Shown in pieces: positions 27,165 to 36,002 of a stretch of 64,000 nucleotides of DNA. This DNA comes from JAJEEA01 sp965116765. Lineage in GTDB: Bacteria > Acidobacteriota > Vicinamibacteria > Vicinamibacterales > UBA8438. The DNA is taken from the NCBI GenBank assembly GCA_965116765.1, contig OZ220718.1:310001-374000 (forward strand), in the 5' to 3' direction. The translations under genes and the position numbers were made by a program. Within the stretch, counting starts at the first letter, position 1. Every line of letters begins with the position of its first letter. The notes beneath the pieces are model-generated. The model was given only the letters and a program-made list of their open reading frames with translations. It had not been told where the DNA came from and searched no databases.

Positions 27165-28225
27165 GGCCCTCCCGCCCTCTCGCCGCCGTCGACCGTTTCC
27201 CGAGAGTGCGGCTCGGCCACGCGCCGACGCCGCTCGACGCCGCCCCGCGCCTCGGCGCCGCCCTCGGCATCGAGCTGTGGATCAAGCGCGACGACTGCAC
27301 CGGGCTCGCCCTGGGCGGCAACAAGGTGCGCCAGCTCGAGTTCCACCTCGGCGAGGCGCGCGCGCGCGGCGCCGACACCGTGCTCGTCACCGGGGCGGTG
27401 CAATCGAACCTCGTGCGGGTCGCCGCCGCCGGCGCGCGCCGGCTCGGCATGGACGCGCACGTCCAGCTCGAGGAGCGCGTGGACGAGGCGGGCGGCCTCT
27501 ACCGCGCCTCGGGCAACGTGCTGCTCGACCGGCTGCTCGGGGCGACGCTGCACTCGCTGCCCGTCGGCGAGGACGAGGGGGCGGCCGACGCCGCGCTCGA
27601 GCGCCTCGCCCGGGCGCTCGCCGACGAGGGCCGCCGGCCCTACGTCATCCACTCCGCGCCGGGCCACGCGCCCCTCGGCGGGCTCGGCTACGTCCTGGCC
27701 GCCGAAGAGGTGGCGACGCAGGCCTCGGCCCTCGGCACGGGGTTCGACGCGGTGGTCTGCGCCTCGGGCAGCGCGCTCACCCACGCGGGCCTCGCGGTCG
27801 GGTTGCGCGCGCTGGGCGCGAAGACGCCGGTGCGCGGCATCTGCGTGCGGCGCGACGCGCGCCGGCAACGCGCACGGGTGAGTCAGGTGGCCTCGGCGCT
27901 GGCCGCGATGATCGGGCACCCCGACGCGTTCGACCCCGGCGAGGTCGACGTGTCGGAGGCCGCGCTCGCGCCCGGCTACGGCCGGCTCAACGACATGGTG
28001 CGCGAGGCCATGGAGCTGGCCGCGCGTCACGAGGCCCTGCTCCTCGACCCCGTCTACACCGGCAAGGCGATGGCGGGCCTCGTCGCCCACGTGCGCGCGG
28101 GGCGCATCGCCGCCGGCAGCCGCGTGCTCTTCGTCCACACCGGCGGCCTGCCCGCCGTCTTCGCCTACGGGGACCGCCTCGGGGGTTGGCTGTCGAAGGC
28201 GCCGTGGCCGCCGGCGGGCCGATGA
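27161..28225 (+). CDS. dcyD: PLP-dependent D-cysteine desulfhydrase / ACC deaminase-like enzyme
   Basis: 354 residues. The TTG start at 27161 overlaps the stop of the ankyrin gene, suggesting translational coupling. The pyridoxal lysine is Lys55 in LALGGNKVRQLEF. The phosphate-binding Ser/Asn region AVQSNLVR and the C-terminal VYTGKAMAGL and FVHTGGLPAVFAY are typical of the family. It would convert D-cysteine to pyruvate, H2S and ammonia; the ACC deaminase alternative cannot be excluded from sequence. It is cytoplasmic (no signal), unlike the four genes before it, so the operon link may be incidental. Confidence 0.85.
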   Translation: MRPSRPLAAVDRFPRVRLGHAPTPLDAAPRLGAALGIELWIKRDDCTGLALGGNKVRQLEFHLGEARARGADTVLVTGAVQSNLVRVAAAGARRLGMDAHVQLEERVDEAGGLYRASGNVLLDRLLGATLHSLPVGEDEGAADAALERLARALADEGRRPYVIHSAPGHAPLGGLGYVLAAEEVATQASALGTGFDAVVCASGSALTHAGLAVGLRALGAKTPVRGICVRRDARRQRARVSQVASALAAMIGHPDAFDPGEVDVSEAALAPGYGRLNDMVREAMELAARHEALLLDPVYTGKAMAGLVAHVRAGRIAAGSRVLFVHTGGLPAVFAYGDRLGGWLSKAPWPPAGR

Positions 28226-28574
28226 GTACGGCGGGCGTGACCATTTCGTCCACGCCTTCACCCTCGTCGCCCTCGGCGCTCACCTGTTCGACGACAGGGG
28301 TTGCCCCGGTAGGCCGACTCGTAGGTCTCGCGATGCGCACGGTGTTGACCTTGTTGCAGTCGGTACGGGTTCTGACGGACCCTCGGGCGGAACGAACGAC
28401 GGCGGTCCTCGGGACGGGCGCCGCGCCAACCAGGCGGCGCCCGTTCGTCTCGTCGCGACAGTAAGGACAGTGATCGATATAACGTTGCCAACTACGTTCA
28501 GGAACGCCCCGCTCGCCTGCGGTTCCCGTGTGCGGCACGTGGCAAGGTAATTCCCGTCACCGTCCTAACCGGTC
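28226..28574. other. Intergenic region with a doubtful minus-strand frame
   Basis: The minus strand is open across 28226-28538 with a CPYC motif (YIDHCPYCRDETNGRR) and GC-rich third positions, but there is no ribosome site and no family match I recognise. It could be the remnant of a small zinc-ribbon protein. Otherwise nothing is seen. Confidence 0.2.
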
Positions 28575-30920
28575 TCACTCGCTCTCGTTGGGGGCCGGCA
28601 TGCGGTAGCCGACGCCGTGCTGGTTGCGGATGTAGGCCGGGTTCGCCGCCTCGTCGCCCAGCTTGCGGCGGAGCCGCCTCACGACGGCGCGCACGAGCTT
28701 CGGGTCGGTGGCCTCCGGCCTCCGCCTGCCCCAGGCCTGGCGCAGCAGCGAGCCGTACGTCAGCACTCGTCCCGCGTTGATCGAGAGCACGCGTAGCAGG
28801 TCGTACTCGGTCGCCGTCAGCTCCACCGGCCGCCCGGCCACCGCGACCCGGCGCTGGTCGTAGTGGATGGTCAGCTCGCCGAGCTCGAACGGCTCGGGCT
28901 CCGACCGCTGGCGCAGGGCTGCCCGGATGCGCGCCGTCAGCTCCGACGGCGAGAACGGCTTGACGATGTAGTCGGCGGCGCCCGCGTCCAGCGCCCTGAC
29001 GACGGTCTCGTCCCGGCCGTAGGCGGAGATGAAGATGACCGGCAGGTCGCTGAGCTCGGGGATGCGCTCCATCAGCACGATGCCGTCGGTGCCGGGGAGC
29101 AGGAGGTCCAGCAGGACCAGCGCGGGAGCGTGGGTCCTCACGAGGTCGGCCAGCTTCTCGCAGTCGCCGGTGAGGATGGCGTCGTAGTCCGCCCGGGTGA
29201 GCGCATCGCGGACGTAGCGCAGCATCTGCGGGTCGTCGTCGACGACCAGAATGCGGGTCTTCTCCTGCGCCTTCCGCGGCGCGACCGGCGTCGCGCCGGC
29301 GCCGCCGGCGGTCTCCCCGGCCAGCGGCACGGTGAAGGTGAACGTCGTGCCGCGCCCCGGACCGGCGCTCTCGACCCAGATGCGGCCACCGTGAGCCTCC
29401 ACCAGCCCCTTGCAGATGGCGAGGCCGAGGCCGGCCCCGCGCGCGTCCTCGCCACCGGCCGGCGAGTGCTTGCGGAAGAGGTGCGGCAACTGCTCGGCGC
29501 GGAGGCCGCGGCCCCGGTCGACCACCGAGACCGCCACGTGCACGCCGTCGCGCACGGCGGTGATGCGGATGGGAGCCGACTCGGGAGAGTGCCTCGCCGC
29601 GTTCGACAGGAGGTTGCCGAGGACTTGCAGGAGGCGCGCCCGGTCGGCCATCACTCGAGGCAGGTCATCGGGCAGGTCGATGCCGAGGGTGCGGTTGCCG
29701 GCGCCGCTCAGGAACGTGCTCCGCGCCTGGTCCAGCAGCGCGGCGACGTCCATCGGCTCGGGCGACACCGACAGCGTGCCCGTCACGATCCGCCCATGGT
29801 CGAGCAGGTCGCCGATCAGGCCGCGCATGTGGTCGGCCTGCTCGTCGATGACCCGGAAGAACTGCAGCATCTCGGCCGGGTCGGGCATCGTCGAGGCGCT
29901 CAGCACGGTGGCCGTCGAGCCCTTGATGGAGATCAGCGGCGTCCGCAGCTCGTGGCTCACGATGGCCAGGAACTCGGCGCGCATGTGCTCCAGCTCCTCC
30001 AACGGCGCGAGGTCCTGCAGGGTGACCACCATCGACTCCACCGTGTCGTCCGCCGAACGGATCGGCGTGGCGTTGACCAGGGTGGTGATGCTGCGGCCGT
30101 CGGGGACCGAGAGCGTGATCTCCTCCGCGCGCACGTTGCGGGCGCCGACCATCTGCTGCGCAATCGGGAACTCCGCCAGCGAGATCTCTCGCCCGTCGGC
30201 CCGCCGGCAGGTGACCACCTCGATCAGGTTCTCGATAGAGCGTCCCGGCATGCTCAGGCGCTCGACGAGTCGCCGCGCCTCCCCGTTCACCGACACCGGT
30301 TCGCCGGTGGCGCCGTCGAAGACCACGACGCCCACCGGCGAGGTCTCGATCAGCGTTTCCAGGTCGGCCCTTGCCCGCCGCTCGTCGCGGTGCGTGCGGG
30401 CGTTGGCGATGGCGGTGGCGGCCTGCGAGGCCAACAGCACGAGCACTTCCTCGTCGGCTTCGGTGAACTCCCTTCGGCCCTCCTTCTCGGCGAGGAAGAA
30501 GTTGCCGACGTGCTCGTCGCGGTGACGCATCGGCGTGCCCATCAGCGTGTCGGACCGCATCAGGTTCGAGGAGAAGCCGAGCGCACTGACGTAGTCGCGC
30601 AGGCCCGACAGCCGCAGAGGGGCCTCGAGGTCGCGAAAGTGCTTGAGCAACCGCGGCCCGTCCGTCCAGTCGGCCATCTGCTGCTTCTCGGCCGGCGTGA
30701 AGCCGGAGGTGACGAACTCCTGCACGTTCCCGGTGCCGTCGTCGGTCGTGATGACGCCGTAGCGGGCGTCGGCCAGCGCGCGGGCGCTGTCGACGACCTC
30801 CTGCAGCACCGTGTCGAGGTCGAGGCTCGAGCTGATGCGCAGGACGGCGCTGCTCAACCTGGAGACGCGCTCCTCGAGCGCCTTGACCTGTCGCCGCAAC
30901 GTGGCGGGACTCTCCTTCAC
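28575..30920 (-). CDS. GAF-PAS sensor histidine kinase fused to a receiver and a winged-helix DNA-binding domain
   Basis: 781 residues from GTG 30920, chosen because GGGAGGTG lies just upstream; ATG starts at 30968 and 31010 are alternatives. Order: short coiled coil (~5-30), GAF (~30-175), PAS (~185-305), HisKA with phospho-acceptor His323 in VSHELRTPL, HATPase with the N box LGNLLSNAARH and G boxes (DRGRGL, GAGLGLAICKG), receiver with Asp605 in LVLLDLLLPGTDG, and an OmpR-type winged helix (~680-775, ELTATEYDLLRVL, VVRRLRRKLG). Signal sensing, phosphotransfer and DNA binding are thus in one soluble chain. No membrane segment is visible, so the signal is probably cytoplasmic. Targets are unknown; the gene is isolated. 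Confidence 0.9.
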   Translation of the reverse strand: MKESPATLRRQVKALEERVSRLSSAVLRISSSLDLDTVLQEVVDSARALADARYGVITTDDGTGNVQEFVTSGFTPAEKQQMADWTDGPRLLKHFRDLEAPLRLSGLRDYVSALGFSSNLMRSDTLMGTPMRHRDEHVGNFFLAEKEGRREFTEADEEVLVLLASQAATAIANARTHRDERRARADLETLIETSPVGVVVFDGATGEPVSVNGEARRLVERLSMPGRSIENLIEVVTCRRADGREISLAEFPIAQQMVGARNVRAEEITLSVPDGRSITTLVNATPIRSADDTVESMVVTLQDLAPLEELEHMRAEFLAIVSHELRTPLISIKGSTATVLSASTMPDPAEMLQFFRVIDEQADHMRGLIGDLLDHGRIVTGTLSVSPEPMDVAALLDQARSTFLSGAGNRTLGIDLPDDLPRVMADRARLLQVLGNLLSNAARHSPESAPIRITAVRDGVHVAVSVVDRGRGLRAEQLPHLFRKHSPAGGEDARGAGLGLAICKGLVEAHGGRIWVESAGPGRGTTFTFTVPLAGETAGGAGATPVAPRKAQEKTRILVVDDDPQMLRYVRDALTRADYDAILTGDCEKLADLVRTHAPALVLLDLLLPGTDGIVLMERIPELSDLPVIFISAYGRDETVVRALDAGAADYIVKPFSPSELTARIRAALRQRSEPEPFELGELTIHYDQRRVAVAGRPVELTATEYDLLRVLSINAGRVLTYGSLLRQAWGRRRPEATDPKLVRAVVRRLRRKLGDEAANPAYIRNQHGVGYRMPAPNESE

Positions 30921-31177
30921 CGATTCACCTCCCAGGCCCGGCTTGCGGCAAGCGGACGCAGCAAGCATGCAGCGCGGTTGACCGTCAATAAATCGCCTTT
31001 CTGTCGCCAACTAGACTCTGTACACGGCAAAAATATCACACTCGACCGGCTTCGGACAGTTCGGGCGTGGATCGCCCGGTAGCCGGCGCTGGCGGAGGGG
31101 GCTGCTGTCCGAGTGGCGGGGGCCGGCGGGCGGGACTTCGTCGTCTTCGGCGCGATTCTCGGGAAGCGGAGGCCGCT
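30921..31177. other. Intergenic region, 257 bp
   Basis: It separates the sensor kinase from the first integrase, both on the minus strand. A less GC-rich stretch (about 30970-31050) probably holds the kinase promoter; no clear -10/-35 pair is called. Confidence 0.4.
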
Positions 31178-32413
31178 TCAGCGCTTCAACGAGACTACCT
31201 GCCCCCGCGTCCCGGCCAGGTACTCGGCCCAGTCGTCCATCAGGTGGCGCCGGCGCTCGAACAGGTCCGACCGGGCATACGCGGCCTCGGTCTGGTTCCG
31301 GACCGCGTGGGCCAGGGCCGCCTCGACCACCTCCCGCGGGTGGCTCGTCCGCTCCGACGCCCAGTCGCGGAACGACGACCGGAAGCCGTGAGGCACCGCC
31401 GCGATGCCGAGGTCGCTCACGAGCTTCGAGATCGCCGAGCCGTCGATCCGCTTGCCGCGGACGCTCGTGAACACCAGCTCGTGCGGCGCCGGAGCGGGGC
31501 GCAGCTTCTCCGCCTCGCCCAGGATCTCGGCCGCCCGGCCGCTCAGCGGCACCCGGTGCTCGCGCTTCGCCTTCATCCGCGAGGCCGGGATGGTCCACAC
31601 CCGGGCCACCAGGTCGACCTCGCACCACCTCGCCAGCCGGACCTCGGCCGACCGCGTCGCGGTCAGCACCAGCAGCTCGAACGCCAGCTTCGTCCCGGTC
31701 CAGGCATCCGCCGCGCGGACCGCTGCCATCGCGGCGGCGACGTCGCCGTGCGGCAACGCGCGGCGATGCTGGACCGGAACCGGCCGGCGCGGCAGCGCCG
31801 CCGTGATCGCGTCGCCGGCCGGATTGTCGGACCGGTAGCCCTGCGCGATCGCCCAGCGCATGACCGTGCCGACACGGTGGTGCACCTTCCGGGCGGTGAC
31901 GTGCTTCCCCGTCCAGATGGGCTGCAGCGCGGCCATGATGTCGGCCGACGTCACCCGATCGACGCTCATGTCGCCGAGGTGCGGGAAGACGTAGTCGCGG
32001 AGGCTCGAACGCCACTGGCCCGCCGTCTTGCTGCCCTGCCGCCACGCCCCGCTGTAGATGTCGACCACCCTGACCGCCGCCTCCTCGAAGGTCGGCACGC
32101 CCGGGGAGCGTCGCCGGCCCAGGGTCGTCGGGTCGCCGCCCTCGCGCGCCAGCTTCCGGTTGGCGAGCGCCGTCGCGCGGGCCTCGGCCAGCGAGACCAG
32201 GCGGCAGCTGCCGAGCCCCAGCGCCCGCGAGCGGCCGTGCACCACCAGGCGCTGCACCCACCGCCGGGCCCCCGAGGGGTCCACGTGCAGGTAGAGCCCG
32301 TTCCCGTCACTGTACCGACCGGCCTGGGCGACGTTGCGGCAGAAGGCGTCCGTGAGGGCCTTCTCGGGGTGCCTGCCCCTGCGCTTGGTGGCCCTCGGCT
32401 TCTTCGGGAGCAT
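31178..32413 (-). CDS. Tyrosine recombinase / P4-type integrase, copy 1
   Basis: 411 residues. The N-terminal arm-binding DUF4102-like domain (ALTDAFCRNV, GNGLYLHVDPSGARRWV) is followed by a SAM-like core-binding domain (~106-200) and the catalytic domain. The catalytic set is Arg254 (TATRSAEVRL), His342 and Arg345 (PHGFRSSFRDW), His369 (ALAHAV) and the nucleophile Tyr379 (EAAYARSDL). All are present, so it should be active. No tRNA or phage gene adjoins it. A paralogue follows at 33582-34820. Confidence 0.9.
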   Translation of the reverse strand: MLPKKPRATKRRGRHPEKALTDAFCRNVAQAGRYSDGNGLYLHVDPSGARRWVQRLVVHGRSRALGLGSCRLVSLAEARATALANRKLAREGGDPTTLGRRRSPGVPTFEEAAVRVVDIYSGAWRQGSKTAGQWRSSLRDYVFPHLGDMSVDRVTSADIMAALQPIWTGKHVTARKVHHRVGTVMRWAIAQGYRSDNPAGDAITAALPRRPVPVQHRRALPHGDVAAAMAAVRAADAWTGTKLAFELLVLTATRSAEVRLARWCEVDLVARVWTIPASRMKAKREHRVPLSGRAAEILGEAEKLRPAPAPHELVFTSVRGKRIDGSAISKLVSDLGIAAVPHGFRSSFRDWASERTSHPREVVEAALAHAVRNQTEAAYARSDLFERRRHLMDDWAEYLAGTRGQVVSLKR

Positions 32414-33500
32414 TCGCCATCTCTTCCGGCTTCACGACGTGTTCCGGCTTTGGCGGCGGTTGGTGGCGGGCGGGGCCCCGGCCAGCGACCATTGTGGGGA
32501 GGGCCGCCGTGTACTGCCTGAAAGGCCCCGCGCCGCCTCGATTCTCGTTGGCTCTCGCTTCTCTGTTCGCGTTCAGGAGCCGTCGAGAATGCCGTTTCGC
32601 GCACGCTCGCCGGAGCGTCCCCTCTTCGGGCTCCATTTCCGCAACATGAACGAGCAGCCGCGATAGGCAACGTGGATAGTACACAACTGACACGATATAT
32701 ATGTGATCCCGCAGGGCAAAAAAGTACCGGTTTTGTGATCCCGCAGTGTTTTTTGCCGGGCTGGTCACGAAAGGGGATTCTCTGCCGACGTGCACGTGCG
32801 AGCGCGTGACCACGCACGTGTTGTCACTATGTCGGTCCCGGCGACCGAGAGGCCCCGGTGCCCCCGGCATCACGTTCTCCAGAGTCCGTCCGGAGCTCGC
32901 GCGAGCGGAGGCGCCGGCCGCCCTTGCGCGCGATGAACCGTGCGTCTCGCGTTTGCGGGCGCGGCAAGCCCGCCGCGGAGCACGCGGTCATGCGAGCTGC
33001 TGATTCGAGGTCTTCGCCATCAACGGCACCACCCTGGGGACCACCGGGACGAAGCCCGTTGAGGTTACCGGCCTGGGCGCGAGCAGCACGCCGGGTACTA
33101 CGTCGTTCTTCCTCCGATTCAATGCTGCGCTCAGCCCGCTCATAGGAACTGCCGACGGTCTGAGGTTGGCCTGCACTCGGCACGATAATGGTGTCGGGGG
33201 AGGGCGACGGATCAGGAGGGCATTCGGTGCCGTGACCGATGTGCTCCATGAGACTGTAACCGGTCCGGGTGAAGCCGCTCGCCTGACGCTCCGGCGACGA
33301 CCAGGGAGAGTTCTCAGGATCGATCTTCGAGGTGGGAAAGAAATCGCTACGGCCGTGGCGCCGATCGCGCCCACCTCGGAGATGAACGACGCAAGGCCCG
33401 TATCTGCAGCCTGGAGCGGAGGACGGGCGGCTCGTCATCCGAAGGACCGGAGCGGAGCGGAGGACGCGCGCGCGTTGACGAGCCGTCCGGCCCGCAGCTA
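32414..33500. other. Inter-integrase region without a supported gene
   Basis: The gap holds an AT-rich island with paired repeats (32702-32757). A plus-strand frame is open from 33004 to 33501 without a start codon; its first part (FEVFAINGTT, TSFFLRFNAALSPLIG) has coding-like codon use and may be the remnant of a disrupted gene. No complete gene is supported. Confidence 0.4.
32702..32757. promoter_or_regulatory. AT-rich island with direct repeat TGTGATCCCGCAG and an inverted repeat
   Basis: TGTGATCCCGCAG occurs at 32702-32714 and again at 32734-32746. GGCAAAAAA (32715-32723) and TTTTTTGCC (32749-32757) form an inverted pair around the second copy. It lies about 290 bases upstream of integrase copy 1. 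It could be recombinase arm sites, an attachment core or an operator; the sequence does not decide. Confidence 0.45.
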
Positions 33501-33580
33501 GCCCGCCCATCGTCGCCTTCGGCTCCGCTGGGCGCCCAACCAACCCTGCTGGAAGTCTGCACCGTTCTACGGCGCAGACT
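33501..33580 (-). repeat. Dispersed intergenic palindromic repeat, copy 1
   Basis: About 80 bp. The hairpin AGTCTGCACCG / CGGCGCAGACT (33554-33580) is followed in the repeat's own orientation by the conserved GGTTGGTTGGGCGCC and GGCGACGATGGGCGGG segments. It ends one base before the stop of integrase copy 2. Confidence 0.8.
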
Positions 33581-33581
33581 C

Positions 33582-34820
33582 CTAGCCGCCCTGCGACGCC
33601 GCCTGACCGGCCGCCGCCGTCACGTACCCGGCCCAGTCGTCCATCAGGTGGCGCCGGCGCTCGAACAGGTCGGACCGGGCATACGCGGCCTCGGTCTGGT
33701 TCCGGACCGTGTGGGCCAGGGCCGCCTCGACCACCTCCCGCGGATAGTCGGTGCGCTCGGACGCCCAGTCGCGGAACGACGACCGGAAGCCGTGCGGCAC
33801 CGCCGCGATGCCGAGCTCGGCCACGAGCTTCGAGATCGTCGAGGCGTCGATCAGCCCGCCGCGGACGCTCGTGAACACCAGCTCGTGCGGCGCCGGCGAA
33901 GGCCGCAGCTCCGCCGCTTCGCCCAGGACCTCGGCCGCCCGGCCGCTCAGCGGCACGCGGTGCTCGCGCTTCGCCTTCATCCGCGAGGCCGGGATGGTCC
34001 ACACGCGGGCCGCCAGGTCGACCTCGCGCCACCTCGCCAGGCGGACCTCGGCCGACCGCGTCGCCGTCAGCACCAGGAACTCGAACGCGAGCCTCGTCCC
34101 CACCCAGGCGTCGGCGCCGCGGACCGTCACGATGGCCGCGGCCACCTCGCCGTGCGGCAGCGCCCGCCGGTGCTCGACCGGCGCCGGCCGTCGCGGCAGC
34201 GCCGCCGTGATCGGTTCGCCGGCCGGGTTGTCGGTCCGGAAGCCCTGCGCGATCGCCCAGCGCATGACGGCGCCGATGCGCTGGTGCACCTTCCGGGCGG
34301 TGACGTGCTTCCGCGTCCAGATGGGCTGCAGCGCGGCCATGATGTCGGCCGACGTCACCCGGTCGACGCCCGTGTCGCCGAGGTACGGGAAGACGTGGTC
34401 GCGGAAGCTCGCCCGCCACTGCCTCGCCGTCTTGCTGCCCTGCCGCCAAGCTCCGCTGTAGATGTCGACCACCTTGGCCGCGGCCTCCTCGAAGGTCGGC
34501 ACGCCCGGCGATCGAGGCCGAACCGCCGGCGTCTTGGGGTCGCGGCCCGCGCGGGCCAGCTTGCGGTTGGCGAGCGCCTTGGCGCGGGCCTCCGCCAGCG
34601 AGACCAGGCCGTAGCCGCCGAGGCCCAGGGCCCGGGAACGACCCTGCACCACCAGGCGTTGCACCCACCGTCGGGCCCCCGAGGGGTCCACGTGCAGGTA
34701 GAGCCCGTTCCCGTCGGCGTATCGGCCGGCCTCGGCGACGTTGCGGCAGAAGGCGTCGGTGAGGGCCTTCTGGGGGTGCCTGCCCCGGCGCTTCGTGACC
34801 CTCGGCTTCTTCGGGAGCAT
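33582..34820 (-). CDS. Tyrosine recombinase / P4-type integrase, copy 2
   Basis: 412 residues, collinear with copy 1 apart from one extra residue near position 100 and a different last ~12 residues. The catalytic residues are Arg255, His343, Arg346, His370 and Tyr380. The similarity continues about 20 bases upstream of the start (CATTCGCCATCTCTTCCGG in both), then stops. The pair therefore arose by duplication or by two insertions of related elements. No cargo genes are identifiable between them. Confidence 0.9.
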   Translation of the reverse strand: MLPKKPRVTKRRGRHPQKALTDAFCRNVAEAGRYADGNGLYLHVDPSGARRWVQRLVVQGRSRALGLGGYGLVSLAEARAKALANRKLARAGRDPKTPAVRPRSPGVPTFEEAAAKVVDIYSGAWRQGSKTARQWRASFRDHVFPYLGDTGVDRVTSADIMAALQPIWTRKHVTARKVHQRIGAVMRWAIAQGFRTDNPAGEPITAALPRRPAPVEHRRALPHGEVAAAIVTVRGADAWVGTRLAFEFLVLTATRSAEVRLARWREVDLAARVWTIPASRMKAKREHRVPLSGRAAEVLGEAAELRPSPAPHELVFTSVRGGLIDASTISKLVAELGIAAVPHGFRSSFRDWASERTDYPREVVEAALAHTVRNQTEAAYARSDLFERRRHLMDDWAGYVTAAAGQAASQGG

Positions 34821-35327
34821 TCGCCATCTCTTCCGGCATCAGGGCGTGTTCAATCTCATCTCCGGCTTTCGCCTTCCGGGCGACGGCACATTCGCCCATG
34901 GAGTCCGCCACGGGACGAAAGTGCAGCTCTCTACTGTCAGCTTGTTGGACCCCTTCCAGGCGAAAGTCCGGTAAGCCGATCTGACGGGTCAGCCCCCATA
35001 CCGTTCCTTGGCGACCCGCCCTGCCTCAACGCCGCCGCCCCCGTCGCCCGATCGCACGCCTGCCCCCCCAGATGGAATCCACGGCTGCTTGTGTCGATCG
35101 AACAGGAGTCCCGAGTAGCAAGGTGCGCCCGTCTCCGGGCAGGCCGCCTGTCCCGCTGCCCCGAGGGCGGGGTCGAGCCTGTCGAGGACAGGCAGCCCTT
35201 CATCCACGCCGCCGCGCGCGGCCGGCGCACGGAACCGCCTCTCGGCGTCAGGGGCATGTCCGGTGCCCGGTGACGAGCGGACCGGACCTCGATGAGGGCG
35301 GCGGCCGCCGCCCTCATCGAACGTCGA
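34821..35327. other. Intergenic region, about 500 bp
   Basis: No gene is supported. There is a short perfect palindrome GCCTGTCGAGGACAGGC (35178-35194) and, at its right end, the long palindrome described separately. Confidence 0.5.
35289..35320 (-). terminator. 32-bp perfect palindrome, probable terminator of the lectin-like gene
   Basis: TCGATGAGGGCGGCGG and its exact reverse complement abut, forming a 16-bp stem that starts 7 bases after the stop codon of the minus-strand gene. No T-run follows, so it may act as a transcript-end stabiliser or a factor-dependent terminator. Confidence 0.6.
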
Positions 35328-36002
35328 TCAGTCGATGGCGAAGCAGTAGAACAGGCCGGCCCCTCCCGTGGCCACGAGATCGTCCTGCGAGCAACCGCGT
35401 GACGGGTGGGCGGTGTTCCAGGGCGAGCCCGGGGTGGTGAAGGAGTAGCGGTCGGCGTGGCCGAGCATGGCGCTGCCTTCGCCGTTGCTGGTCCAGTTGC
35501 CGCACGTGCGGTCGTCGCTCTCCGGAAACGCCGTGCCGTCGAGCTGCGAGCCGGTCAGCACGTCGTGCTCGGTGAAGTCGGGGTCTCCGTCGATGCGCGA
35601 TGGGAACTGGTTGCCGTTCTCGTCCAGCGAGTGGGTCCAGTTGAGGTTGGAGTTGTCGAAGTGCAGGCTCTCGACGCTGGTGGCCATGACGAGGCCCTCG
35701 GCGTTCGCCCACGGTCCTTCCCCGATCCGGTCGCGGGCGTTGACGGCGCCGGAGCCCTGGGTGCTCAGGTAGGCCCGCCACGTGCGCTCACCGGAGCCCA
35801 CCGCGGCGGCCAGCGACTGGCAATGGGCGTCCGCGCCTTCCAGCCCACCCAGGTTGGCGCCGTCACCGAGGCCGACACTGGTGACGAAGAAGCCCATCGG
35901 AGGCGGCTCCTGTGCCTGTGGCTGGGCCACGACCGACAGCCCGCACAGCAACAAGGCAACGAAGACCGCCGTGGCTGCAAGCTGGTTTCTTCTCTTCCTC
36001 AT
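35328..36002 (-). CDS. Secreted C-type-lectin-like (DUF1554/endostatin-like) protein
   Basis: 224 residues. ATG 36002 has AAAGGAG eight bases upstream and starts a signal peptide (LAATAVFVALLLCGLSVVA). The body is one lectin-like domain with the landmarks LGGLEGADAHCQSLA, TWRAYLSTQG, IGEGPWANAEG, LTGSQLDGT, CGNWTSNGEG and GLFYCFAID. Four Cys (in AHCQ, RTCGNW, RGCSQ and FYCFA) probably form the two disulfides usual in this fold. By family, it binds surface glycans or proteins; ligand unknown. It is followed by the palindrome at 35289-35320 and is divergent from the TPR gene. Confidence 0.7.
   Translation of the reverse strand: MRKRRNQLAATAVFVALLLCGLSVVAQPQAQEPPPMGFFVTSVGLGDGANLGGLEGADAHCQSLAAAVGSGERTWRAYLSTQGSGAVNARDRIGEGPWANAEGLVMATSVESLHFDNSNLNWTHSLDENGNQFPSRIDGDPDFTEHDVLTGSQLDGTAFPESDDRTCGNWTSNGEGSAMLGHADRYSFTTPGSPWNTAHPSRGCSQDDLVATGGAGLFYCFAID

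Noticed and set aside
32827..34911. Minus-strand frame of nearly 700 codons across integrase copy 2
   Set aside because: It shadows the integrase in another frame and continues through non-coding sequence; no motif.
35178..35194. Short palindrome GCCTGTCGAGGACAGGC as a terminator
   Set aside because: It is not near any gene end and has no T-run; similar short palindromes are common in GC-rich genomes.
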